From: Plasmopara viticola
Taxonomy: Eukaryota > Oomycota > Peronosporomycetes > Peronosporales > Peronosporaceae
Length of the DNA stretch: 64,000 nucleotides
Assembly (NCBI GenBank): GCA_001695595.3
Contig: MBPM02000023.1
Span: forward strand, 620,001 to 684,000
Direction: 5' to 3'
The notes under the pieces: model-generated
Databases searched by the model: none
Told to the model about the DNA's origin: nothing
The model's input: only the letters and a program-made list of their open reading frames with translations
Program-made: the position numbers and the translations under genes
Part shown: positions 41,560 through 52,530 of the stretch, in pieces
Position numbering within the stretch: the first letter of the stretch is position 1
Layout: each line of letters starts with the position of its first letter

Positions 41560-44500
41560 CTATGTAAAGGTGGACTTACTGGCTTTGTGCACCAGTAGTA
41601 CCGACTTACGCCAAGACTATGAACAGTATACACACTATCTGTCCAGTCTATGTAGTGACTCTTATTTTTGTGACAAGTAGATTTGAACCCGCGCCATCTA
41701 TCTGTAAACCATCTCTTCAGGGATCCCCAAAGGTTGTATGCGGTAAAATTACTACTAAAAACTATATATTCTTTTTTTACATGTATTTTTTTTTGCCATT
41801 GTTGCCAATATATATATTGCCAAGCATATTTCTTCCGTTTCATCATGTTTTGTTTTCGAGAATTAGTTTTCCATTAAATTCGAAAAAATGTCTTTTTTCG
41901 ATTCTCTCTTAAAGCCTTTTTTTAGATTGTGAGCAATGGCTTTTGACAGATCAACGTAGACAAGACAGAAAAGCGATGCAGTCATAACATCAAGCTTATT
42001 TGAGAATACTATTCCGTCATAACGGCAGCTAATCTGAAATTGAGGCTTTTCTTGTAAGTTCTGGTATGGAAGTACATAAAATCGGCACAGCTAATACTCG
42101 CTCGAGGATAGACTCTCATAATCTTGGGTTGCGGATATGCGCGAGCAGCTTCGTCAGCGTGTACGAGGCTTTACAATCAAGCTTGTTGGATTGAGCGGAC
42201 GCGCGCAGCGCATATTGGTATGTCAGATAGTACTATTGCTCTTGGCTACAAGAAGACATTCGGTATTCCGGTCTGGCCCAATCAAATAACTTGCTTAACA
42301 CGGCTTTATCGATGTAGCACTAGACGAGGTATCCCGATGGTGCCTCGGCGAAATGGACTTAGCACATAACGAGTCTCCGCCTATAATTGAGCTCAAAGTC
42401 AATACCCAAATCTTAGAATTAGCATAGCGCTTTTCAACATAGTATGCTTGTATCTGTTTACTATAACCCAGAGAAGTCGGTATACTACCACAGCAGCATT
42501 CAGACTTTTTCATATCATTATAGATCACATCGCGCTACCAAGTGAGAGAAAAGAGGATCTGATACGCAGCTACCACTTTTGGATAACTGGCCACCATCCC
42601 TCCATATATGAATTAAATTGATTGGCTCTGCTTGGCTGGTCGATTAATTTTTGGTCGGATGTGAATTCTCAGATGTAACGCCGCTCATTCATGCATCATT
42701 ACTTCAGAAAGACTTCTTTTACGCTCAGAAACGCGATTATCTTTACCGTGTTCCTCCGTCAATATTAGCCATGAGCACTGTAAAACTTATCGACTTGGAG
42801 TTGCGGGTACAAATGGCAGAACGGCTTCAGCTCAAGTGGCGGTAAAGTGCCTGGCGACGGACTGCGCAAAAGCGCAAGCATTTCGTATCGACACGTGTAT
42901 CAGTGTGGTCATTGATAGAATCCTGTTCATATCTGCTAGAGACTACGATCCGGAGGATGAGCGGCAGGAAATACATGAGCAAGAATGGCTACGTCGACTT
43001 GGACTGAATGCAAAGTTCGGTAGATTGTATAAAAAAGCCACCGGATGGCTACCATGGATGCTATAAATGTTCTGGAGCGACTTCGCGATCTCGGTCCCGT
43101 TGCTTGTCGTGCAAATATCGAGAGACTTGGCAATCATGACAAGCATAGTTTAGAGAATATGAAGATGATGGTAACAAACCTGTTTGGTGTTTAAACAATT
43201 TATAACTTAATAAATCTTCGACAGATGGTAGCACTAATACACGAAAAGCACTTGTAAGGATCACGCACAAAAGTATCTACAAGCTTGCATTGACGCTCAG
43301 CAAAGGTGAAAGAGTGCCTTATCAGTTGTGCTTGTGGAAGCAAAAGAGTTAAAAATTCATTGAAAGGTGTTCGAGATTGATAAACAGCTTGTATGTGCGA
43401 GCCCGAAAACGTCTCTTAAAACACACATAGAGCGCGCGACAAGTGTGAAGCTGCTGTCGCATTGCTCAATATACAGGCGCACGAACTCATGACACTACAA
43501 CAGCAATTCGTTACACAACAGCAGTCCAAGAAGAGATTAGCAGTGTAAAGACTACGATTATGGATATAGGTGGTTTTGTCGATTGTGTTCTCCTGGAAAA
43601 ATCAGCAGTGTACAGACTACGATTGTGGATACAGGCAGAAATGTCAAATGTGTTCTCCTAGAAGGAAGGTGCCATCTTGCTTGAGAATTTCATAGATCAT
43701 GCCATGCATGATACTGTCCGATGCATGCTCTCAGCCTCGACGTTTGATGCATGACTTTTTGCCTTTCTCACCTCCCGTGAATCGGCAGCAGACTAACGGA
43801 ATAGGTCAATATTCGGATAATCACCCTAATGGTCGGTCCAAGCACGTGGAAGCAACAATAAACACGCGTGTCATAGGCAACTCAATAAAGAGCTCGAAAT
43901 TTATTTGCCGCTGAATTTTTCGTACACCCAAGGAATGCACGGTAGGAATTGATTGATAGAGCCTTGGAATTGCTAGCATTGGTGCATCATATACATGCGT
44001 AAGGTGCGACTAAACGAGTGTCGTTACAAGCAGCAACACGCTACGGACTAGTGTCAGACCTAGAATCAGACTATTCGTTAACATATCACTTCGAGTCAAG
44101 TGGTACGTCAGGTATTAACAACACTTGACTAGACATTAAATCGGGCAAGTATCAGCAAGCTCCTTGACTACTTTTCTTTCATCTTATGTTTCGAGATAGT
44201 AGCACAACCCCATGATTGCTTGCAAAGTATTCGATGACATACATCGCCTTTATAGAGGCACGGTCAATATATATTCGAATTTATTTGTGAGTCCAAATTC
44301 TCAGAACTATTTATAGAAGTTTTGTTTATCGCCTTCTTAGATTTCTGATGTTGGCTCTTACGCGATCGTGGAATCTTCTTTGGCTTACATGATCACAAAT
44401 CTTCTCCAGACTCAACTGGTTACCTTTAGATCGTTGATGAAAAAGTATTTTCATAGTATGTTTAGGCGAGAGCTCTCAACGGTCAAAACAACTGTTCGAC

Positions 44501-46506
44501 TATACATTTTAGTGTTGTCTAAACGTTTAAAAGCTTGTATGGTATCGTTAGCCACTCTCAATACTTTACCTTTGGGTGTAATACCACTTCAGATATACTG
44601 GTCTTTTGGCTCAATTGTGTCATATGGAGTCAATAACTTACCACTGCGTTCTGGTAAACGTTATTTTAATTGGTAAATCAGCATTATTCAGATGAGTTAT
44701 TCTTAATCAGACAGTCAGACGAACAAATAAGTGCCGTGCTAAGGCACACTGCGCATATTGTGCGCTTGATCGCCACATTCGTGGGCTGACAAATTGTTGA
44801 TTATCGCTATCACGCTTCGGCAGTCTTTTCACTCTTTCACATATTTAGGTATCGCTGATTTCTAGGAGCGCAGGCGTTTCGAGGATTACTGCAAATTAGC
44901 TTTAATAGCTTTTATTTTTGACATAAAACGAGCTCAGCTACCTTACAAAACGCAGTTTTCAGGCTCTACAAGAATTTAGCCAAAGTCGTAAGGAGAACAG
45001 AGGTGCGATTGCATCTGCTCAAGATAAACAAAAGTAAACTTTGCGAACCTTATCAGAGGTGACAAAATATTACTTGGTACTAACACCATCAAACTGTCGT
45101 TTCATCGAAGTTTTTGTGGTTCTGGAAAGACATGGATTTGCTTGCATTATCGACCATACGGATACGATCCACCGTGTAAGGGTGCTTTCATTAGAAAGAT
45201 TTAAATCTCCAAAACTTCAGTCTACGTACAAGTCCTGATATGCCCTCTGAAGCGTTGCTGCCACAATCAAATTCTCTAAGAAAGAGGGCACCCACATACT
45301 TCCATCTATATAAGCTGTTAGTATCAGGGTCACAGCACCCAGAAGACTGTGCATTTCTGCAGACGGCCGCGCTGTGCTTATGCAGAAAACTTTCTGATGC
45401 AGACCAAACACTCAGTCGGCTGTTCATGCTGCCAGTCATAGTGTGTGGTGGTTGCAACCCCAAACCCACGCTTAAAACTCCAGTTTCGGGCACCTGGTGT
45501 GGCATTTTACCTGAGTAAAAACATCTTTGTAAGTTTATGATCTAGCCCATGAACATATTATTTGTCCCAAAAATGCAAGCAAAAACCAATATCATCGACT
45601 ACACTAACCGATGTTCGTGTTATCTCAAAAAGTTTTTCTCTGATAAATAAATTCCCCTTTATGGCCACAACTCTGAGCATCAAGAACTCCAGACTGATGA
45701 CACTTGAGAGCTCCGTCGTATCCAAGCAGGATCCTTCGGGTTACGGATAAAAAAAAAAGAGCAGACCCTTTTTATCCGTAATGACCTAAGTGCAATCGCT
45801 GTCGAGTACTTTTATAAATTTCGTCTGCAAAGAGCATTGGCTATATTTCTTACAGACTACTTGATCTAAAGCTGGCTAACTCGTAGTCTGACTTGCGGAA
45901 GATGGTATCAGTAAGCACATGTTGCTTGCTCGTGCGGAAATTGTGAATTTTAGATAATGGCGACCATGTAGAACAAGAAATGCGCGTTCATACCATGCGT
46001 GGTCTGGAAAATCTGCAAAATGCTAGTGGCCTGGACAATACAATATTTTTACTAGTGCGTCCTTCGTGGTAGAAAATATCATGTCGAGACACGAAAAGCT
46101 CAATTTGGCAGCCCGAAGCTGCCTGGATTAGTGCGATGACTCTTATATGACCGACCTAATTAAGTTGCAGTAACGGACAACTGATGGCAAAGCCTAAATG
46201 GTCGCACAATTCGCACAAGAGTTATGCACCATTTGACCAAGCTAGAGCCAGCGCCCGCTTAAGGCTTGCAGTGGAGATGCAGTAAAGAGCTCTGCTCCGC
46301 TTGGCAGCCGTTTAGCACATTATCTGCCGCTCCAAGTAAATCAAAGGGCAGCGCCCCGAATACTTTGACCACACGGCGACTATTTCACATTTGTCATAAA
46401 GCAAACGCAATCCACAACGAGCGCTGCATCGTCAGGCTCAATGTCTTACAGCCAGCGTAATTAACATTTATATGATGAGCATCAGTTTTATTGTCGTAGC
46501 CTAAAT
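41560..46506. other. 5-kb gap without a supported gene
   Basis: Short frames only, many lacking ATG. A minus-strand B-box-like GGGTTCAAATCT near 41681-41692 could mark a SINE or tRNA-like remnant, but I find no matching A box. One tandem repeat is listed separately. A 102-codon plus frame (44368-44676) and a pair of opposite frames at 45191-45518 have no domain or start support. Confidence 0.5.
43536..43663 (+). repeat. Imperfect tandem repeat, two units of about 64 bp
   Basis: Units 43536-43600 and 43601-43663 both run AT(T/C)AGCAGTGTA...GACTACGATT(A/G)TGGATA(T/C)AGG and end TGTGTTCTCCT(G/A)GAA, with several differences between. It may be a remnant of coding repeat sequence, but no frame spans both. 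Confidence 0.7.
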
Positions 46507-46782
46507 CTAGTTGCCAAAACAATTACAATCCATAAAATCTCTAGGTGTACGGTGTAGAGGTTTCCAGAGCTTGCCGTTACCAAGTTGTTTGACAAAAATA
46601 CTTTCAATCCACACTAAATCCTCAACGGTTATCTTCGCAGAGCCTCGTTTAGATTCGACAGCATGATTTCTACTGTTCTGGGTGGCAGCAGCTTTTGCCT
46701 TCACAATATTGACGATAGCAGCAGCCTGTTTGTGTTGCTCACTGACTTGAGTGGCTGTCATCTGGGCACGAAACGTACCCAA
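46507..46782 (-). CDS. Doubtful ORF, 91 codons, no ATG at its start
   Basis: Minus-strand frame beginning at TTG, with internal ATG at codon 8, ending TAG at 46507. Composition is protein-like (VNIVKAKAAATQNSRN, KITVEDLVWIESIFVKQLG), but there is no known domain. It could be a last exon or a repeat-derived fragment; it lies just beyond the 3' end of the rRNA methyltransferase gene. Confidence 0.25.
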   Translation of the reverse strand: MGTFRAQMTATQVSEQHKQAAAIVNIVKAKAAATQNSRNHAVESKRGSAKITVEDLVWIESIFVKQLGNGKLWKPLHRTPRDFMDCNCFGN

Positions 46783-46860
46783 AGAAACTTGACTTGCCGG
46801 AAAAGGAAACTGTCACATCACGACAAGTCAATCATTTACTATCGGATGGCAGTTAGGTCA

Positions 46861-47598
46861 TCAACATGGCACCTTCGACCGATTGACTACAAAAACGTAA
46901 GTGACGCAAAGATGCGGCTCAAATTTTTTGGCCTGTGGGTCCGTCGTACGGTGGCGATATCCCGGAAATAAGGCCATTTCAAATTTTCGTCGCTCTTTCG
47001 TCACGAAGCCCGCGGTTTTGGCCTGGTCCTCAATGAACCAATTAGAGTACGGGGGTCGCGTTTTAAGTGTGACGTGCGCTTCTCCGTTCGCCGTCAGTCG
47101 GTTCCGCGCACTTTCAAAGAAGTCACGCAACAGTGCTCGATTAATGTGCACGCGTTGGATTCCACTGTGGGGGAAATTAAAGACGATATATTGGAAGTAG
47201 TCGGGAATGGTCATCTTTGAACCCATGCCGGTCTTGACTTGTTGCGGCAACTCAAGCAGCTTGGTGGCATCCACATCGTGCAACACATTACCGTGTGATG
47301 ACCGCACTGCTGAGATACAATCCTTTGCGTTGACATATTTGCGCTTGACTTCATTTTCAGAGTCAAAGGAGGTCGCCAGCACGCCTTGGCCTGTACCACG
47401 GTGCTTCACGAGTCCGCGCGAAAAAGAGAAATCGCCGTCTCCCAATACTAGCACGGTGTCTTTGGGTGCGTATAGCTGAGTAAATGCTTTTTTCGTCTCG
47501 TAACGGTGTCGCTTCGTGCTGCTCGCCACTCCAGTCGTTTCTCGTGCCTCAGACACGCGCCGCTTTCGCGACGTAAATTTGGGCTTGCTCCGTGCCAT
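46861..47598 (-). CDS. rRNA uridine-N3 methyltransferase, BMT5-like (DUF2431)
   Basis: Single exon, 245 residues from ATG 47598. An earlier in-frame ATG at 47649 would add 17 hydrophobic residues and is less likely than the lysine-rich start ARSKPKFTSRKRR. The Rossmann SAM motif is VLVLGDGDFSFSRGL, followed by the DUF2431 features DFFESARNRLTANGEAHVTL and FNFPHSGIQRVHINRALL. Yeast BMT5 methylates U2634 of 25S rRNA, so this is a nucleolar ribosome-maturation enzyme. Length is in the shorter part of the family range. Its 3' neighbour in transcription is an AT-rich gap; BRE1 lies upstream on the same strand. Confidence 0.88.
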   Translation of the reverse strand: MARSKPKFTSRKRRVSEARETTGVASSTKRHRYETKKAFTQLYAPKDTVLVLGDGDFSFSRGLVKHRGTGQGVLATSFDSENEVKRKYVNAKDCISAVRSSHGNVLHDVDATKLLELPQQVKTGMGSKMTIPDYFQYIVFNFPHSGIQRVHINRALLRDFFESARNRLTANGEAHVTLKTRPPYSNWFIEDQAKTAGFVTKERRKFEMALFPGYRHRTTDPQAKKFEPHLCVTYVFVVNRSKVPC

Positions 47599-47678
47599 TA
47601 TTGCCAAGCAAAACCACTTAAATGCACTAAATTTATTCGACAAGAACATCTAATGTTTTCCATGTCCATTAACAAGTA

Positions 47679-50664
47679 CTACGTAAACCACACGGTTTTA
47701 ACGTCGTCTTGGCCAAACATCTTCTTACATGTAGGGCACTTGCGGTTGCGCGACTTTAGATTATTTTCAATGCATTCCTTGCAAAACATGTGGAAGCACT
47801 TGGAGATGATGACATCCTTGCGCCGGTCCTGGCATACCGAGCAATTTACAAGCTTCTGCAAGTCGCGCAGCTCAAACCGCTCGAGATCGGTGAGCTCACC
47901 GGTGGAGTATGCCGACTTGGAATGTTGCAACTTTTGCTTCAATTCTTCAATTGTTTTAATGTGCGTCTCACACTCGCGACACGGCTTCTGATTTTCCTCT
48001 TGTAGCTGCTGCTGCGACTTCTCTGCGGTCGCGCAGATCGTTTTTGCGACTTCTGCGTCTCGTAACAATCTGCGTTTTTCAACGTCAAATGCTTCGCGCT
48101 CTGTTTCAATGATCTTGATGGAAGATTGTAAATTGTCAAGTTCAATCTCCTTGGCTTGCAAAGCTTCCTACAACAGCAGGAATGTGTATGAGCACATCTC
48201 AGCAGCTAGCTCAGCTTTAAAAACAATATACGCCAAAATACCTTCAGAGATTTAATTAACGTCTTCTGGTGTTTGTGTACGGCGCTGAGGGTGGAGACTT
48301 GTAGCCGGACAGCAGCCAATTCCTCAAAACAGTGCGACTTTGCTTGCTCCTCCCTTGCAAGCAACGTGTGAAGCTTTTTGTTGGCGCTGCGCTTCTCCTC
48401 AATCTGTTGAATAAATTTTTTTCGACCGTGGCGCAACGATTCCACACTCTTCGACAATGTTTCAATCTCAAGTAATAAGGCGTCATTCTCTTCTCGCAAA
48501 GATTCGCTTGAATCTTTCATATTTTCGATCTCAAAACGCAGCTTGTCCCGGTCCGAAATGAAATCGTGACACTTTTGCCTTTCTTGCTCGAGTTTAGTCT
48601 CCATCTCAGATATTCGCTCCAAAGCAGCAGATAAGTTTTCGTGAGACTGGCTCCTATTGGTGATCAGCAGCATCCGTTAGATGATTGACATTAATTAGTC
48701 TTGAGTACAAGTCACCGTACTGTGCTGCATGCTTAAAAGCATTGTATGCCTGCTGCAAATCTACCTTCTCCTTTTCCAATAAGGCTACCTGTGCAGAGGT
48801 ACAGTAAGATAGGAACCGATTCCGAGCACGAATGCTTTTAGCACAATTACCTTCGTTGTCAGAATTTGAATCTCGTGATTGTCTGCCGACGCTTGTGCTC
48901 TATCTGCTCGGCTGCGTTCACGTTCAACTTGTGCTGCCAACTTTACGTTTCCATGCTTTGCTGACTCAAGCTCTGACTTAGTTTCAGTCAGCTAAAAATG
49001 AATTGCACAAAGTACAGGCTGTTGGCCACAATGACATACAGACATACACACTCTCTTTTCGGATAGCTCGCACCTGATCCCTATAGGTCGATGCGTTAAA
49101 GACCTTTTCTCGTAGCGATACATTTTTTAGATTCAGTTCGTCCAATTGCGACTTTGACTTGCTCATTTCCATCTGAATTTTTGCAATTTTTTTCTCCCAT
49201 TTTTCAGTCATGTGGTGCTCGAGATCCTATGCAAAAAAAACTTATAGTCAATACTTTTTAGCATACAGGTAAGCTACACGAGCAACACCTTAGTTTTAAA
49301 AAGAAGCTTTTTGTACTCTTCGTCGCTGTGCTTTTTTTCTTCGCGTAATAGATCAAGTTTTTCCTCATGCCCTTGCACTAGCGCAGCTCCATCATGTTCC
49401 CACTTTCGCGAACCAGAGTCAAGTCAATCATCTCATAATGCATCTACCTAAAATGCTGCTTTACTCACCGCTGTTTCCAAAGCTTTAAACTTTTCAATCT
49501 CTTGCTTCATAGATTCAATTTTATGACGTTCTTGGTATAATTTCTTGCTCAAGATCCCCATCTTCTCCTTTAATGTTGTGACAACCTTTGCATACTCCTT
49601 TTCTTTCTCCACAAGCTCCTCCTGCTTAATCATTTCAACGTTTGATGTTTCCGATACGCTTTTGTCACTGGATTTTTCGCCATTAGCGACTATTTCCGTT
49701 TTTACAGCGCTCGCATCAACGTCCTTTGCAGCTTCTGTGCCCTGTTCCTTCACAAATGCACTCAAGCGGTCATAGTCTCGACAAGCACGGTGGCGCTCCG
49801 TCTCTTTATATTCCACATCACGCTCAAGCTCAACTATCCGCTTTTTACACTGTATCACAATACAAACGCAATCAGCACCCCGTAATGGATCCACTTACAC
49901 ACTACACGTACTGCCTGTAGCTGGCTTTTTAACTCCAATGCTTCAGTGATTGCTGCTCGTTTATCGTGCACTATGTGAGCATACTCAATCGACCTGGCTT
50001 TGTCGCCAGACGCGCTTCCAACGGTAGCTAGTAGTTCCTCCAATATTTTTTTTGTCTTGTCGCTCTTTTGATTAAGTTGCTCATGCACCTCCTTCTCCAT
50101 TTGTGACAGCTCTTCTGTTTTAATATATCCATCGACAACATTGGCGTCAAAAGGCAGCGACACGTCAGCGTCCGGTTCTTCTTGCTCTGCGTCCTTGGCC
50201 ACTGTAACGAACCACTCTGGCAAATTAAGCTTCAGCTCCTCCTCGCGCACGCGGACCTGTCCAAAGCCATCTACAGCGTCTAGAGCAGACTGCCAACCCT
50301 CCTTTAAATATTCATCAGAGACAGTTTGAGCGTGCACCGTTCTTAATGCAGCGAGTAACTCGTCTTGGAGTTGGAACCAATGCCTTCTAAGGCAGCGAAA
50401 AGACGCGTCTGTCACGCCCCGCGATCGGTACAGCGCCTCGACTTTTTTGGTCAGATAAGCGATACGTCGGTTCTTCTCCTTCATGTCGATTTCCAACGCC
50501 TTGTTTTTCTCCCTCACGGCCTCAATTGTGTTGGGATTGGCCTCCGGCGGTGTGTCTTCCTCTAGCTTGATCTTCTTGAATGCTGACTCGCCTCCAAATG
50601 GGCCCTCGCGGCGCTTTTTGTGACTCAATCCATTCTCCTGCGCGTGGTAACTAGCGTCCGCCAT
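47679..50664 (-). CDS. BRE1: E3 ubiquitin ligase BRE1 (RNF20/40 homologue)
   Basis: Eight predicted exons, 50664-49913 side first: 50664-49912, 49849-49469, 49402-49289, 49226-49050, 48991-48851, 48788-48709, 48653-48242 and 48167-47679, total 848 residues, all phases consistent. The N-terminus has a basic segment (HKKRREGPFGG) followed by long coiled coils. The C-terminal RING is CSVCQDRRKDVIISKCFHMF, continuing C-K-E-C-I-E-N-N-L, with CPTCKKMF, which ends a few residues from the stop as in all BRE1 proteins. BRE1 with RAD6 monoubiquitinates histone H2B on the C-terminal tail, promoting H3K4 and H3K79 methylation and elongation. Intron 6 (48708-48654) uses GTACTC as donor, weaker than usual but required by frame. 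The stop is about 80 bp from the BMT5-like gene. Confidence 0.93.
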
Positions 50665-50815
50665 GCTTTGGTCTTCTCTTGCACTTCTGCCTTCCCTTCC
50701 ACTCGAATAATCACTCCCTCCTTCTTCTCCTGACAGTACCGTAGTACTCTTAATGAGCTACTAAAATTATGGTTTAATAACAATACGCAGCTTGAATTAA
50801 ATTCTTAAATCTGAC

Positions 50816-52530
50816 CTAGAAGCTGATAACAGCGCGCAACGCCATGTAACTAAGTGGCACGACACTAATGAACATCGCCGCGGCAATGGCAAATAAAAGC
50901 AAAGTGCGCGATTTGGCTTTGCAAGCAAATTTGCTTAGGCACGATCGGCCCAGCATCGTCATCAGCAAACCGAGAGGCATGAAAAACTTGGCCTGTTCCA
51001 GGTCCAGATTGCCCCAGAGAAAAAAGTCGAAGGATGCCACTACAAGAAATTCGTGATTCAGTGCATTTGTTGCTGGAAATTAGACAAATCATCGATAAAA
51101 CTTACTGCCGCTGGCGAAAAATACGGCCGTGGCAGACATTGTAGACACTGCTGCTGGAGCAAAGTTCACTTGACGCAGCAAGAGTGATGCAACACCTTCA
51201 CCGCCAACACCCAACGCTCCCGCCATCGCGCCGATGCCGAGGGAGTAAAGAGGCAATTTCTTTACTGAGTCCGGAGACCACTTTTTCAAAATCACCTCGT
51301 GAGACTACATGTAGAGCAATTCATTCGATAACAAAGCACGCCTCACCTGAAATTCATTCGAACCGAAAGAAAAGTGCGGGTCCTGTTGCCTCTGAAACGT
51401 TGCCACAACATCTTTCATCTGGTAGTGCGACACGACTGAGAGAAAGATAAACGGCAGCATCGGGACAAATAAAAAGAAAAAGGATGTGGGAGGGATTCCA
51501 AGGGGGCTGGAGAAATACTTTCCACCCTGGAGCGCTGTAAGTAGCATCGTGGAAACGAAGAGACCGAGATTCATCCCTAGCTTACGCCACGGAAGGCTGC
51601 TCCCGTACTGAAAGCTTTCGTCGTCGTTCTAGTGAGTTAGAAAGAGAAATACCAGTGAGTAGAGTATGACGCAGCAAAGTAGCGTGGTTGCTACCCACTT
51701 GAAAGCTAGCAGACGGCGCACCCAGCAGTGGCCTGGTTTCGATGTTGCTACAACACTGCCAACCTTCGTCATGTCCAACAGCACGGGCATTTATAAATGT
51801 ATTTCTGCCAATGTAGATCAGATACACGATCAACGCAATGGTAAGCAGCCATGAGGACAACCACGCGACCAATGATGCTCCAAAGGCTGCTCCCACTGCA
51901 CAAACAAAAAACGATAAGCCAAACCAAACATGCAACATGTATAAGTGTTATCACTTACTCAGAAGCATGGGCTGCATCACCAGAATGAAGTCCCAGTTAA
52001 TCAACGGCGTAGTTGAATGGTGTGGTTTCTTCCAAACATTGAGAAAAAAGTCACCGAGAGCTACGAGACAAAATTAAATGCGTCACAAAAAGACCACAGT
52101 TTTTAATAAGAGTCGCACCGCCCCCGAATATTGTAATGCTAGCTACAGGAATGGCACCCTGCATAATTTGTCATTAACACAGTATCAAGATGTAAACAGT
52201 GTTACTCTGCAATAACATCTCAGCATTGCATACATCCGGGTCCAACTTTAGCACCAATATGTAAATAGCATTTAGCACAGCCCCCGCGTTAGTTCTAGCA
52301 CCCGATGTTGTAAGCACTATCAATCCAGCTAGCAAAATCCCGAGTAGCTGGTGAGGCCTCTCTGCGTAGCGCAAGACTTCGTGTGGCTCGTATGACCTAT
52401 CCTGAGGTGAGAAAGTTGAGTCAGGACCAAATTGCACAGGACCTGCTTCCTCTTTTGGTGGCTGTTCCATCGCTAACATTGCAGAAAGGCTCAACACCCC
52501 GAGGCGCCACACTGCTTGCAAGAAGACCAT
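50816..52530 (-). CDS. TauE/SafE family membrane transporter
   Basis: Seven predicted exons: 52530-52234, 52158-52119, 52060-51959, 51895-51699, 51628-51347, 51304-51106 and 51072-50816, giving 457 residues in phase. A signal-like N-terminus (LGVLSLSAMLAMEQPP) precedes an acidic stretch and a series of hydrophobic helices. Family landmarks are the first repeat ending FILVMQPMLLMGAAFGASLV and the second-half repeat GIGAMAGALGVGGEGVASLL, the classic glycine-rich repeat pair of TauE/SafE permeases. Bacterial members export sulfite or organosulfonates; eukaryotic relatives are uncharacterised, so substrate is unknown. Expected location is a cell or organelle membrane. Confidence 0.87.

Noticed and set aside
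41600..41750. tRNA gene or SINE with B-box-like GGGTTCAAATCT
   Set aside because: No A box at a plausible distance and no cloverleaf could be drawn.
45191..45518. Two overlapping frames on opposite strands
   Set aside because: Only one could be real and neither has a domain or splice context.
52300..52530. Secreted effector at the TauE/SafE start
   Set aside because: The signal-like N-terminus is followed in frame, through six introns, by TauE/SafE membrane repeats, and there is no RXLR or EER motif.
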